Source: Cacajao melanocephalus (taxonomy: Eukaryota > Chordata > Mammalia > Primates > Pitheciidae). Taken from it: a DNA stretch of 64,000 bases. The stretch covers positions 62,001 through 126,000 of the forward strand of contig CAUYLG010062032.1 of assembly GCA_963573385.1 (NCBI GenBank), read 5' to 3'. The notes under the pieces were generated by a model. The model was not told the origin of the DNA. It saw only the letters and a program-made list of their open reading frames with translations, and did not search any database. Position numbers and translations under genes: made by a program. This document shows positions 12,621-25,659 of this stretch, piece after piece. The first letter of the stretch is position 1. Each line of letters begins with the position of its first letter.

Positions 12621-13140
12621 AATGGCTGTAACAGCCTTTGTTCCCATAGCTCACCAGGCAATTCCAGAATTGCAACGCTTGCTCTTCAAAATAGTGATCG
12701 TTAACGAATGACCTCTGTCTTCTCAGTTGTATTTTTTATCTGCACATTTCTAGCTGGTGAACTGAATTTATTCCTGTTGTTTGTCATGTAATACCTTGAA
12801 AGGTGATTTAAATACTACTCTGGCTCTAGATGGGAAGAGAATAACTTCCCAGCTATATTGGATAGGATTTCAGGGAAGTCAGTGAATATAGGAACTTCCT
12901 GTATTATTATGTTAAATATGATCTTTCCCTCGTGTCTGCTACTCAAAACTTTGCTATTCAATCACTTAATGTATATTCCTGCATTAGATATGTATACAGA
13001 TTTCACAGCATACATCAGAGCAATGGGAGCTGTTGATAGATCATCAGAAGTTACTTTTCATGTGAATTTGAACAAAGAATTTATTCCCAGATAACTGTGG
13101 ATCTTTGGCTGAGAAGCACCCACATAAGTTTGGATTGTTT
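12621..13140. other. Unassigned sequence
   Basis: No recognised repeat. The 78-codon forward frame at 12858-13094 has no identifiable domain. Confidence 0.45.
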
Positions 13141-13202
13141 ACTTTTTCTTCTTCTCCTCTCTTCCTCTTCTTCTTCCTCCTCATCTTCTTCTTCTCCTTT
13201 TA
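13141..13202. repeat. Pyrimidine (CTT/CCT)n tract
   Basis: About 60 bases of almost pure C/T. It abuts the 3' end of the reverse-strand Alu at 13201-13460, so it most likely grew from that Alu's A-rich tail (read as AAG/AGG repeats on the reverse strand). Confidence 0.9.
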
Positions 13203-13460
13203 TTGAGATAGAATCTCACTCTCTTGCCAGGCTGGAGTGCAGTGACATGATCTTGGCTCACTGCAACCTCTGACTCCCTGGTTCAAGTGATTCTCCTGCC
13301 TCAGCATCCAGAGTAGCTGGGATTACAGGCATGTGCCACCTGCCTAGCTAATTTTTGTACTTTTAGTAGAGAGGGGTTTTAGTAGGATGGTGTCGATCTC
13401 CTGACCTCATGATCCACCTGCCTCAGCCTCCCAAAGTGCTAGGATTACAGTCTGGCCTAC
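13201..13460 (-). mobile_element. Alu (reverse strand)
   Basis: Right-monomer phrase AGGCTGGAGTGCAGTG, linker TTTTTGTACTTTTAGTAGAG and left-monomer CCTCCCAAAGTGCTAGGATT. A stretch around GGGGTTTTAGTAGGATGGTG is shortened relative to consensus, indicating a small deletion. The 5' end is slightly degraded at TCTGGCC. Confidence 0.9.
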
Positions 13461-13569
13461 TTTCTCTTCTTTTCTGTTCTCATTATTTGTATAAAGAACG
13501 TTGCCACTGACAACCAGGGGAATACAACACAGAAACATAGAAAATTTTACAGTTGACCAAGATTTTCTA

Positions 13570-13765
13570 CTTTCATTGTCCATTTAAACTTTATATCAAC
13601 CTTCTTAGATATCATCATACCCTCTTTATAGACAAAGAAAAAAAAGTGAGCCTTGGGGAGATTGTGGCATATGTGAAGTTATTCCAGTTCTGATAGTAAG
13701 AGGCAGCTTGAAAGAGCCACATTCAAATGTTAACATTTCCACATCCTATACCACAACTGCTTTCC
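13570..13765 (+). mobile_element. MIR fragment
   Basis: Diverged MIR core: a stretch like CCTCTTTATAGACAAAGAAA, then TGAGCCTTGGGGAGATTG and the AGTAAGAGGCAGCTTGAA region, in the usual MIR order. Approximate ends. Confidence 0.6.
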
Positions 13766-13896
13766 TAAAAAGCACTTGGTCAAACAACATAATAAAAAGA
13801 ATTGGAATTGGTTAAGCAACATAGTAACTTCATTTATTCCATGGTTGAATACTCAGATTTAATATACATACATGTTGCAATGAAAAATATAATTAA

Positions 13897-14268
<372 letters not shown>

Positions 14269-14283
14269 TGACTCTTCTTTTCT

Positions 14284-15404
14284 ATGAGAGTGTGTGCACA
14301 TTTCTTGTTCAGGTGAGACCCTATAAGTACTTTTTATAGACTGTAGGATTGAAAAACTCTTTAGATTTTGAGCATTTCTTAATAACTAACTCCACATGGC
14401 TATTTATGAATCAGAATTTCATGCTATTTTCCCTTTCCCAGCATGAGCTCTAAATTCAAGAAATAGTGAGATGGAAGGAGGCTTAGGAAGGGAAATAATT
14501 CTAAATGATTAAGTAAGCAAGATAATTTGATCAGTATAACTCTAGTCTCCTGACGGCAAATAACACAGAGAATTAACAATTAACAGGGACATATGATGAC
14601 TTTATTCATTATCAGTAATAATGCTATCTGGGCTACATGTGGGCCTGGACTTGGATGTTTATAGTTACTTTGAAATTTTATCTCGTAAATTTTCTCAACT
14701 CTGGAGAATTTATTTAACTCTTGCTCTACTATATCAAGGATTAACCACTTTATACAGTAGAGAAAAATATAGGCATCCTGAAATAGAAGACTCCAGAGTT
14801 TACATGGAAGCAGGAAGGAAAAGACAATTATGGAAAATTTATGCCATGGTGAAGGACAAGGATTCACAGAGCAAACACATTTTCTGTCTGTCTCCATTTC
14901 TCAGCTACATTCTAGTGTGTGTGCAGAATGCTTAGAGAATTAATCTAGTTATTGAAGGTTCTGATCTAACAGACTATATGCAAAACATCTATTTTAACAT
15001 GTAGTTTACCTGTTATGTCTGAAATGCAGCACACATTTTTGCTGAAGATTTTCTTTCTCCTTATTGCAAATGATGAAGAAATATCAATGATATAAGACTC
15101 AGGATTGGAGACTTTGTCTCTCGCCACTGAATTCAGTGAATGTGGCAAGAGGCAATCATCCCATATCTATTATAAAACCCCAAATATAAGACTTTATTCT
15201 TCATACAATTTGGTGCTAATAATAACAGTAATGAAAATCACGAATATTCTTTCCTGTTTATAAGAAGACCCTTTATTGTCTGCTACTTCCTGCCTCTTCA
15301 TATATATGCCAGCAATATAGAGTTACCCATGTTTCTCTGAAAACCTTAGACTTACAATTGATTTCTTAATTTTGCTCTCTGAATATTCTTCCTCTGATTG
15401 TTTG
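14284..15404. other. Unassigned sequence
   Basis: No recognised repeat. Two 104-105 codon frames run in opposite directions over the same bases at 14580-14935. Neither shows a domain, and this overlap is what chance would give. Confidence 0.5.
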
Positions 15405-15660
15405 CCTTGCTACCTTCCTCTCATCTTTCAAGATTCAGCTCCAGGTTGACCACATCTGGAAAGTCTTCCCTCCAAGCTTCCTCAGATACTGTTATTATCC
15501 CTGCCTTCGTCTCTTTTCATTCTTCATTGTAATGGCCATTTGTTTATTTACTTACTCCAGGGAGTAAGGAATTCAGATCTCAGCGTTGCTCTGTCCTGGC
15601 GCTTTATAATATCTGGCACAATGTATGTCTGTAAAACATTTTTGATAAATTAATGTATGG
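15405..15660 (+). mobile_element. L2 3'-end fragment
   Basis: CTTTCAAGATTCAGCTCCAG, GGAAAGTCTTCCCTCCAAGC, ATTTGTTTATTTACTTACTC and the tail-like ATCTGGCACAATGTATGTC follow the L2 3' end in order, forward strand. A 15-16 base A run lies just downstream near 15759. Confidence 0.65.
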
Positions 15661-15869
15661 CTAGTATTATCCTTTATTTTAAAAGGTAGAGCTTATAAAG
15701 TAGGAGCATGATATTTTATTGATCTTTCAGGACAATCTTTAGAAGTAGAAAAAGCAGCAAAAAAAAAAAAAAAACATACTCCAAGATGAATGTCTCAGAC
15801 TAGTTTGTGTTGGAACCTGGACTTGAAACAAGTTCTAGCTGAAACAAACAAATAGCAACAACCAGTAAG

Positions 15870-16115
15870 CTTTCTTTAGTACCACCTAATATATAGGGAC
15901 CTAGACATGACATTTAAATATACTTTTTTATTTATTCCTCACGACAGCCCTACAGAGGGCAGCATAGATAACAATATCCCTATTTTCCAAGTGAGGATAC
16001 TGAAGTTTGGAGAGTTTACGTGACTTTCCCAAAGTGGGAAGCACAATAAACAGAGAGGCTGAGAGTCAAGTCCTGTTCTGATTCACTCCAAATCTGTGCT
16101 GTGAAGGGCAAGACC
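15870..16115 (+). mobile_element. MIR
   Basis: TTTATTCCTCACGACAGCCC, then CCCTATTTTCCAAGTGAGGA, GAAGTTTGGAGAGTTTACGT, GACTTTCCCAAAGTGGGAAG and AGAGGCTGAGAGTCAAGTCC are the MIR core in order. Nearly full length. Confidence 0.8.
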
Positions 16116-16847
16116 ATAAAACTTCTTGAACTATATTCTTTTGGTATGGCTAAAGATGACTTTTCCAAAATATTATTACATTCATTATTCCTATTGTTCA
16201 AGCTCTGCAAATACATATTTGGTAGCTTAGCAGTACACATTCAAGGAGATGGTATCAATGCATTATCTATCTACCATTGACAAGGATCCAGGCCTCCAGC
16301 AGGAGGGAAAAAGGAGATCCTGGTTATGTGAATTGCCAGCTACAGCCCTTGCCCCAGAGTTAGATTCTAGCAAGTCTACACCTCTGCTGCTGGACATACA
16401 CCATGAATATAATATTTACTTTAACTTTTCGGGGGGCGATATTTTCTAAACTCAATATGATATTTAATTATATTCAGATATTTAAAGAAACAATTTTATT
16501 CTGAATTTATCAAAAACGAACTCGCAGATCCAGAATTACTCTGGGGAGTTTTCACTCTGGAGCGAAGCTGTTGTTACATTTGAATCCTCTACACTTTGTC
16601 CTCCTCCTCCTGTCACACACCAAATGTTATTTTCTTCAGAAGTCATCAACTTCATTAAACATAAAGTCATTTAACTGTTAGAAATTCATAATATATGAAA
16701 AATCCTAGAGCAAAAGCTTTGAAAAATAATGGTGAAAATTATCCTTTTCTCTTTTTTCTTCAATTCATACAAACATTAAGGGTTGGTTACAGGTAATTTG
16801 GAGACATCACAGTGAATGTGATTTCATTTATTGAAATAATGTCTCCC
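16116..16847. other. Unassigned sequence
   Basis: No recognised gene or repeat. Confidence 0.5.
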
Positions 16848-17698
16848 AACACACAGAATGGAAAAAAATGTTTGCCAACTATCCATCTGGACAGATTAAT
16901 AACCAGAATGTATAAGGAACTGAAACAACTCAATAGGAAAAAATCTAGTAATCTGATTAAAAACAGGCAAAAGATCTAAAAAAGAAGACATACTAATGGG
17001 AGAGAAATGGAAATTAAAACTGCAATGAGATACCATCTCGCCCCAGTTAATGTGGCTTTTATTGAAAGGGAAAATAATAATAAATGCTGATGAGAATGTA
17101 GCGAAAAGGGAACACTGGTACCTTGCTGGTAGGGATGTAACTTAGTACAGCTGCTATGGAAAAGAGTATGGAAATTTCTCAAAAAATAAAAATAGAACTA
17201 TCACATGAACCAGCAATCCCAATGCTAGGTATATACCCAAAAGAAACGAAATCAGTTTATCAAAGAGAGATCTGCGCTACTTTGTTTATTGCAGCACTAT
17301 TTACAATAGCCGAGATTTGGAAGCAACAGAAGTGTTCATCAGCAAACTAATGTATAAAGAGAATGTGGTACATACACACAATGAAGTATAATACTATTCA
17401 GCCACAAAAAAAAATGAGATCCTGTCATTTGCAACAATATGGATGGAACTGAAGGATATTATGTGAAGTGAAATAGGCCTGGCATAGAAAAACAAACTTT
17501 ATGTGTTTTCACCCATTAGTGAGAGCAAAAAATTAAACTGAACTCATGGAGATAGAGAATAGAATGATGGTTACAAGTAGCTGGGAAGGGTAGTGGGGCA
17601 AACGGCTGGAGTGGTTATAATTAATAGGTACAAAAATATAGTTAGAATGAATAAGATCTCCTATTTGCTGTCACAACAGGGCGACTACAGTGAACCGA
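16848..17698 (+). mobile_element. L1 (L1MA/MB-like) ORF2 C-terminus and 3'UTR, part 1
   Basis: A diverged but collinear L1 3' region: TGCAATGAGATACCATCTCG, TAGGTATATACCCAAAAGAA, TTGCAGCACTATTTACAATA, ATTCAGCCACAAAAAAAAAT, TGTCATTTGCAACAATATGG and the 3'UTR GGGCGACTACAGTGAACC. It is interrupted by a truncated Alu at 17699 and resumes at 17874. Confidence 0.92.
17156..17350 (+). pseudogene. L1 ORF2 C-terminal relic
   Basis: A 64-codon forward frame that includes AIPMLGIYPKET and FIAALFTIAEIWKQQKCSSA. It corresponds to the C-terminal region of L1 ORF2p (family pattern PAIPLLGIYPKE...AALFTIAKTWNQPKCPS). The rest of ORF2 is not in this frame, and the start codon is only the first ATG of the relic, so it is not a functional gene. 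Confidence 0.85.
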
Positions 17699-18048
<350 letters not shown>

Positions 18049-20921
18049 GTAATGAAAGACTAATAAGAAAGAATATTGTCTCTAATGGCTATAAAATGCA
18101 TTTAAATGACATAGATGATACCTATAGCGCCCCAAATAATATTGTACTAGGAACGTAAAGTATATCTGATTCTTAGGTTATTTCTCAATATCCTATATTT
18201 AGCTTTTACAAATGATACCCAAGAAAATGAGAGGTTTTGTTCCCATAGGAAAAAACAAATACTATTTGCCTAAGTAATAAAACTCCTGACTTTTAAGCTA
18301 AAAAAAAAAAAAAAAAAAAAAAAAACAATATTTTTTTAAGCAGTATTGCCCATTATGGACATTTTATAATTTTCTCACTGTGATTTCATCACTTGGCGTT
18401 GAATAATTGCTTGTAACGTTCTATTCCTTCAGCATTTATTTCATCCTGCTACCTCATTTCCAATTAAAGGATCTTAACATAAATTGTTATACTTCGTAGT
18501 TTTCAAAACTATCAGAAACCTATGTTAAATATTTTACTGAGCTAAAAAAAAAAGATTTATTTTCCAGAGATCCTAACATTTCTAAACAGTAAGATATTAT
18601 AATCCCAAATTTGCCTAAGTCACTCATTTTTTTTTATTGTTATAAAGAAGCAGTTTTGGGGTAGCAATTAAAGCTCAATTTGCCATAAATCGATTTCACA
18701 TGTTGTCGTCAAGCTTCAGGAAAATTAAAATCTTGGTAGGCTACACGTCTTCTGTTCAAACATTTATAATATTGTTTTCTGTAGATACGAGCACGAGTAC
18801 ATGGATTTATAAATAAAGCTATAGAGATGAGTGATCAATTAATAATGGGAAAGTGAATATCTTTCCTTCTCCTTGTTGTTAAGTTTATCTTCTTCACAAA
18901 CCACAGGAAGGCACTGAAACTGCTGTTACCCATACCAAAGCGTGCTTGTTATTCTGTTCTTGAAGCTGCCCCAGCAACCAGTGACCTGTTCAAGAACCTG
19001 GGTTGACAAGCTCCACAGGTGTCCTGGCTTAATGTTGCTCTGGAGTGCTTTTAATAGATAAGCATACTCTATCTACTCTGGCAAAGAAAAATAGGGCAGG
19101 CAATCAAACAACCATTTCTCTAACCTGAGCTGAATACTTAACGTAAGTCAAGGGTAAAGGAAACATTCTTCTTTTACAGTGTCCTGAGATGCTGTTGAAG
19201 GGCTGCCCTTTAGTTGGTATTCATATATCATCCATATAGGCAGAAACCAGTTCATTCAATAAAACTAGACTGAAACAATAAAGGTTTAAAGAGGTTTTGA
19301 AAACAGTATTAGTGGAGGCATTTGGAAATGTTATAAAAGTAATTCAGTAATAGATCTTACTTTAAGAGTTAAACCTTTCAAATATTTGTTTTTTCATGGG
19401 CCCATGTTTGATTAGCTATAGGTAAAATTTTTGGTTAATTTTGCTTATATTAAAATAATCTGTAAATTTAAAAAATGATTTTATAATTAATCTCAGGATT
19501 TTGTTTCTGTGCAGTTGTCAAAACAAAAGTTCAAGAGCACAATCAGGAAAAGATTGATGTTACATAACATGTATAAATACAAATATATTCTGAAGTTAAA
19601 TCCACTGCTACTTTTCTTATAAAGAATTACTTATTGGTTCTTAGTGATTACCTGACAAATGTGGTCATGGTCATAGAAAACAAGATTACATAAGGAAAAC
19701 TTTGAAATGTGGAAGATAAACTTAGTTATTCTCCTACTTTACAGGTGACAGCAACTTGTGCAAAGGATGTATATTTTCCTTTACTAAAAGTTGTTACTGT
19801 GATAAAATCAAGAATGATCTGCCCAGGGGGCCACTCAAACTTTTTAATTCAAAACGTGGGAAAAAAATGTGGGCCTAGGTTTACATATCTAGCCACAGAA
19901 TGGGCCTGATGGGTATCACTTTCCTTTCTGGATATTTGAAGTGTTCTCTCTTTCTGTGTATCTATAGCGCACTCTAACGCCAAAGAACTGTGGAGAAGGA
20001 GGATTCTGATAAGGTTATAGTAAGAATCCAGCAAAGGTCAATGGACATGTTATCAGAACCATTCCTTCCATTATACAGAGAACTGGATACATACAGAACT
20101 GAGTGAAATGTCAAAAATCCTTCCCGATGCACAGTCTAGCCTTACAGTATCTACATGATGTACAGGAAAACTGTACACCCGGCAGTCACTAGACTGCAAG
20201 ATAAGGGTTCCAAATGTCACCCATAAACATGCAGAATTTAGACTCCAGCACAATAATGTAAAACAATGAGAAAAAGGTAACATCGTTATTTCTGGGATTA
20301 AGGGATGAGTGTATCCTAATGAAACAAGTAAAACAAATCAAGAACCCTCCAATTTCTAAAAACTGGCATCCAAAATCGATTTATAGCCTAGGAAAAGCAT
20401 GACCGCTATTGTAGGCTAAACGAAACAAGGAAGAGAATTGCCAGTTTCAAAATCGCAATGCCAGTGATCTGACAACTCACCGGGATCCCTTGTTCTCAGA
20501 CAGTCACTGTTTACTGCAATCTTTGTGGAAGGGCACAAGAAAAGAATTTTTTTTACACACCACTTTGAACTGCTAGGCTTAGAAAGGAACTAACTTTTGT
20601 GTAAGTGGTAGACTAGAGTCATTAGGAACAAAAGGGGTGTGTATAATTTAAAATTAGTATCATCTAGGGAAAATACTTTCCAGTGTGATGGATTAAGCAA
20701 ATGTCTTATTCACACATGCCATTAAGTCACTGTGTTATTGAAGGCAACAGAGGGGAGTTTATAAGAGTCACCTCTTCCGGGTTTAATGAGGCAAGGAAAA
20801 AACCTGTATGTCCTACATAGGGGTCATTTCCATTATAAAACTGTCATTAAGTATCCAGTTCAAAGTTAAATTTAGGAAATTGCTATTTCGATAACACAGA
20901 TGGGCACCTAGCTGAATCTTT

Positions 20922-20985
20922 GATTAGAAACCTGTAAACAAACTGCCGCCCTATTATCTTTTATTTCATTTTATCCTTTCCAAGG
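20922..20985 (+). repeat. Weak local direct repeat, copy 1
   Basis: GAAACCTGTAAACAAACTGC followed by CTATTATCTTTTATTTC and ATCCTTTCCAAG resembles 21482-21543 in the same orientation, roughly three quarters identical by eye. It could be a local duplication or two copies of an unrecognised repeat. Confidence 0.5.
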
Positions 20986-21481
20986 GAACTTTTGCCTGTA
21001 TATCTCAGTATAAAATAGACTTCATCTCAACTTTTCTTCCAGTTCAAAATAATAGTGAATTGTCCCGGGAAATATTCAAAAGTCTTGTTCCCAATAATTT
21101 GGGGTTATTTCAGGATATAAGTTAATTTCAAACAACTTGGCCAAAAAAGAAAAAAAAGATTTTAAAGTACATGTAGTTTGTGTATGGTTTAAAGGGAAAA
21201 TACTTTGCCATCAACTGATAAGGTGCCTTCATAGTATTTTCTGTCCCATTTATTTTTATAGACACTATCAAGGGAAGATGAAGTAGTTTTTACATTTCTT
21301 TTCAGTCATGGGCCTCTTGGTAATCCAAGAAAATACATGGAACCTATTGGCAGAAAAAGGGACTTAGCCACTTAACCACAAAATAAAGCATACGTTTCCA
21401 GAGAACGTTATGAAATCCAAGGGCCCAGTTTAAGAGTTCTCAAACATGAGAGAAAAGCATTCCATCAGTCTTTCTTTTGCA

Positions 21482-21543
21482 TTGGAAACCTTTAAACAGA
21501 TTGCCACCTATTATCTTTTTTAAAAATTTTATTCTTTCCAAGA
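21482..21543 (+). repeat. Weak local direct repeat, copy 2
   Basis: GAAACCTTTAAACAGATTGC, CTATTATCTTTTTTAAAA and ATTCTTTCCAAG mirror the segment at 20922-20985, about 560 bases upstream. Confidence 0.5.
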
Positions 21544-21585
21544 CAAGTTTTGGATTTGGAAAGAATGGGTAAAAAGATTAACAGG

Positions 21586-21865
21586 GGCCGGGCGCACTAG
21601 CTCACCCCTATAATCCCAGCACTTTGGGAGGCCGAGGCAGGCAGATCACCTGAGGTTGGGAGTTTAAGACCAGCCTGACAAACATGGAGAAACCTCATCT
21701 GTACTAAAAATACAAAAAATTAGCCGTGCGTGGTGGCGCATGCCTGTAATCCTAGCTACTCGGGAGGCTGAGGCAAGAGAATCGCTTGAACTCAGGAGGT
21801 TGCAGTGAGCAGAGATTGCACCATTGCCCTCCAGCTTGGGCAACCAGAGTGAAACTCTGTCCCAT
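21586..21865 (+). mobile_element. Alu (AluS-like) with target duplication
   Basis: Starts GGCCGGGCGCACTAGCTCAC and runs through both monomers. The tail is almost absent (CCCATAAAA). Flanks 21571-21585 and 21866-21880 match at 14 of 15 bases (AAAAAGATTAACAGG against AAAACGATTAACAGG), confirming the ends. A deletion shortens the right monomer near CTCAGGAGGTTGCAGTGAGC. Confidence 0.95.
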
Positions 21866-22224
21866 AAAACGATTAACAGGATATAGGCAGGTCCCAGGTC
21901 CTTACTATAACAAGATTATTGATATGTTTTGTTAGAAAAAGGGAATAGAAGAAATCCAGAGTGTGACTGAGTAATTGTGCAAAGAAAAGTCAGGTTGTTT
22001 AGGAATGTCTAAACTCAAGAATGTATTTTTATGTACAAAAAATAATAAAATATTAAATTTTTGATTACTTGCCAATTTTGAAGTTGTCCTTTAGCAAAAA
22101 CTATAAAAGTTACTACTCAGTCAATGATTCATATTTCACCATCATGAATTTTAACTTTGAGTCTATACAAAAGAACTAAGCCAAAAAATAATGTACTTAG
22201 GTGATATGTGAAATACTAGAAATG

Positions 22225-22430
22225 GCATGGGTTTTGAAATAGACAGAACTGTGTTTAAATCCCACTCATTAACATTTGTGAACAATATAACCTTGAGCAT
22301 ATCTGAGGCTTAATTTCCTCTTCTTTGAAATATGAGATAATATCCACATTGAGAGCTTACAGGAGAATTAGATATAGCTATATGAAACATCCAATCCTGT
22401 TACTCAGAACTAGAATTAATTTTTTATAAT
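22225..22430 (-). mobile_element. MIR (reverse strand)
   Basis: GGGTTTTGAAATAGACAGAA, AACCTTGAGCATATCTGAGG, TTAATTTCCTCTTCTTTGAA and ATATGAGATAATATCC follow the MIR antisense order (CTGAGCCTCAGTTTCCTCATCTGTAAAATGGG region, diverged). Confidence 0.7.
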
Positions 22431-23684
22431 TCAAACAATTATGGAGAGATTCATATTAACTGTTATTATTCCCAAAATGAAATACACCTACACTTATTCA
22501 CTAGACCAAATAGATATTTCTTAACCCTCCAAATAACACTTTCTTCTTCGTATTTGTTCAAAAAAAATGCAGTTCTTGATTTTCTTTCCCTAATAGAAAA
22601 ATCAATAAGTTAATCATAGCCCAGAGTCAGAGCTGGTAAGGAATCGAATGCACTTCATTATTTTTTGTCACTGAAAATCATGATTTGTACTTAAGAGTTC
22701 CCCGGTATTACAGCCATATTGGTATAATGGCCATATTTGACTTTGGTCAGATAAAGTTGTTTAGTTTTATAAACTCACTAAAATACCACCACACACCTTC
22801 TCATCCACCTCATCCCTCCCATTACTAAATTCTATATAGTTCTTGTAAGGAAAGGGGATTTGGAGAAAACTTGTACTTAATTTCACAATAAAAAATATCC
22901 TTATATGAAAAATGTCTCCATATTTATTTTTTCCCAGCTTCAACTCAGTCAGGATGTTGTGAACACAGAAGGTAATAGATAATGCGTCTTTGCTTGCCTT
23001 GTGAAATTGCATTTTAGGTTAGTTTCTTGAGGATTTTACTGCCTATTTATTTCTAAGACTAAAAAATATTAGGTTTTGAGGTCAGAATACTATATATCTT
23101 CTCTGAAATAAAATTCTATTATATGCCAAGAATCTACTATAATATGACAGAAAAATAATAGACCACTTTGGAAAAATCTATTCTACCCCCTTTCTGTTAC
23201 TCTTTAACTGGTAAGACTGGCTTAATTGTTTGTGTTTCAGATACAGAGTTGGAGGCTAAGAAAATAGAAGTTAAAAGAAACTCCAAATATGATCATTGCT
23301 GCTTAATGTTTTTGTTGTATATGTTTAAATTTCATCTCATGGAAAAACATAAGTTATATTATCTTTACTACTTTCACAGAATTTCAGTTAAAATCTAAAA
23401 TTATTCTAGGTCAAAAAATAAATTAGGATTACTTCTTCAAAATAAGAGATTTTTCTCAAAAATAATTTATGTTTTATTTTTAAGCAAGCTATATAATTCG
23501 AGAATTCATAATTTTTAGCAAAATTAGTTTAAAAAAACTCTTAGAAAAGAAATCGGGCACATAAATTTGTTAATAAAAACAAAGCATTGACCTTCTTTAT
23601 CATGTTAGAACATTATACTCTCCATACATGTTAGAATGCATATTTTTAATAATTTGAGAAACCTTCACACTGCATTCCATAGCC
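22431..23684. other. Unassigned AT-rich sequence
   Basis: No recognised repeat. Frames at 22767-23012 (reverse) and 23168-23398 (forward) have no identifiable domain. Confidence 0.5.
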
Positions 23685-24102
23685 TATTTTACAAACCTCA
23701 ATGTCCATCAACAGATAAATGAATAAAGAAAATCTGGTATATACAGACAATGGAATATTATTCAGCCTTACAAAAGAAAGAAATTTTGTCATTTGCAACA
23801 ACATAGATGAACCTAGAGGACATTATGCTAAGTGAAATAAGCCAGACACGGAGAATAAATACTGTGTTATCACACTTACATGAGGTATCTACAATTGTCA
23901 AACTCAGAGAAGCAGAAAATAGAACAATAGTTGCAAGGGCTAAGGGGAGGGGAAAATGGGGAATTGTTGTTCAGTGTGTATAAAATTTCAGTTGTGCCAG
24001 ATGAGCAAGTTATAGAGAACTGCAGCAGTATAAGATAGTGTAATTAAAAATGCTGTACTAATTCATTTAAAGATTTCTTAAAAGGGTAGATCTTGTTAAG
24101 TG

Positions 24103-24106
<4 letters not shown>
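23685..24106 (+). mobile_element. L1 3' end (L1MB-MD-like)
   Basis: CAATGTCCATCAACAGATAA, ATGGAATATTATTCAGCCTT, TGTCATTTGCAACAACATAG, GACATTATGCTAAGTGAAAT and the 3'UTR AAAGGGTAGATCTTGTTAAG. This fragment holds only the ORF2 C-terminus and 3'UTR, so it is strongly 5'-truncated. Confidence 0.88.

Positions 24107-24143
<37 letters not shown>
24107..24143. repeat. (CA)n microsatellite at an L1 3' end
   Basis: Pure CA repeat of 18 units directly after GTTAAGTGTTTTA. It takes the place of the ACACA-rich tail normally found in this L1 group, so it probably expanded from that tail. Expected to be polymorphic. Confidence 0.95.
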
Positions 24144-24145
<2 letters not shown>

Positions 24146-25659
24146 GGAAAGAAAAAAACAAAAGAGTAGCTGAGATCTATAAGCACAGACCTGTGTAACA
24201 AGTCAGACCATTCTTCCACAAATCAAACATAAAAAAGCTTCCTATGTAGGACTATGGAGTAGACGTTAAGTCATTCTTTGGATATTGTTTCATAAAGTTC
24301 TTTTGCTTAATAAATTTAACTATGTAATCTATAGTTTTCTCATCTTCCTAAATTTGGTATTTAGATACTGAATTTTAGAATACACATCTTCTTTGGCTCT
24401 GAGTCCATTTTTTTTTCATATCCCAGGTATTTATGACAGCTACATTAGTGCCTATCTATTTCCTGGAATTGTAATTGTCCCATAAACTTACTACTATACT
24501 GTCTAATGACATAAACTGTCTAAATCTGAGTAATTTGTTTAACAGAACCCTCTGTTATATATCTATTCTCCTTATCTTTTTCTATATTTGAAATGATAGC
24601 CTGCTGGGAAACATACAATTCACGTTCAGAATTGAGCAGGCTAAACATTTATGACTTGAAAAAAACACTTTCTTCTTTAAAACAAAGAAGACATATTAGT
24701 TTAGCAATTGCAAATCTAGAATCTATGAGTATATAAAGAACTACTGTAAGAATTGACAAGAATATACCTAGCCAACCTTTATTTCCAGACATTATCCCTC
24801 TGTGAGAGTGGATCTATTTTAACATTTTTAAACTGTTAATAATCCAAAATGCAAACATGTAAACAATGAAAATACATAAAAATGAAAATTAATATCACAC
24901 AAACATTGTTCAAATTCTGTTAAGTGTTAACAAAAAATTGGGCATTGCTTCAAACTGGTTAGAAATGATCAAAATAGAGCCCTTCACTGGAATTTATGAA
25001 ACAGAGAATTTGGGAAAAAATTAAGATTCTAAATAGGATGAAATTGTTATTGACATTTAATCACTTACTCCTAATAAAACCTGAAAGTATAACATGACTT
25101 GATATTGAATTTCTTTTTCAAATATCGATATATTTATTTAATGATGCCTTCTGACTTTTAAAATAGCACAACGCATGCTAGGTCACAAATGTTTTAGAAA
25201 TAACTCTACAGTATCAGGTTTCACCTTCCAGCACTGATGCACAATCCTGAATATTGCCCTAGGTAAGATCTGTTCTCTGCCGAAAGTCACATTATTTTTG
25301 ACAAAAACTTCAGCTGCTTCACCAAAGAGCTAAAGAGCTAAAGAGTTAGAGCTTCAGAAAAGAGATGATTTGTAAAGTCCTAGAAAAGGTGATGCTTTTA
25401 ATTGAATTCTCTCTCACAGTTAAGGCTTAGTATGACACACAGTTTAGGCACTCTTCCCATCATGATCTCCTGAAACTATTAACTCAGAACACCCTTGATC
25501 AACATAATTAGATCTTGTTTACCATACCTAGGATCAATATATTGAAAAATAACATTTATATTTGCTCTTAAATCTAGTTGTTTCTTTTAGAACCAGGAAT
25601 TCTGTACTATTTTGTTTTTTGTTATTTTTCATTTGGTTTGGTTTGGTTTGAATTTTGTC
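24144..25659. other. Unassigned AT-rich sequence
   Basis: No recognised gene or repeat. A small tandem (AAAGAGCT)n-like motif lies near 25325-25345, and poly-T/GTTT-rich sequence leads into the Alu fragment at the right. Confidence 0.5.

Larger units (their letters stand above)
18049..21570. other. Unique sequence without recognised transposons
   Basis: About 3.5 kb in which I recognise no Alu, L1, L2, LTR or DNA transposon. It has an A run at 18301-18325 and a weak internal repeat pair (20922-20985, 21482-21543). CpGs are retained around 20375-20490. Open frames are all 76 codons or shorter and have no domain. It could hold conserved non-coding sequence, or repeats too old to see. Confidence 0.5.

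Noticed and set aside
14580..14935. Two 104-105 codon frames on opposite strands
   Set aside because: Mutually overlapping antisense frames without domains; one or both must be chance, and neither has supporting context.
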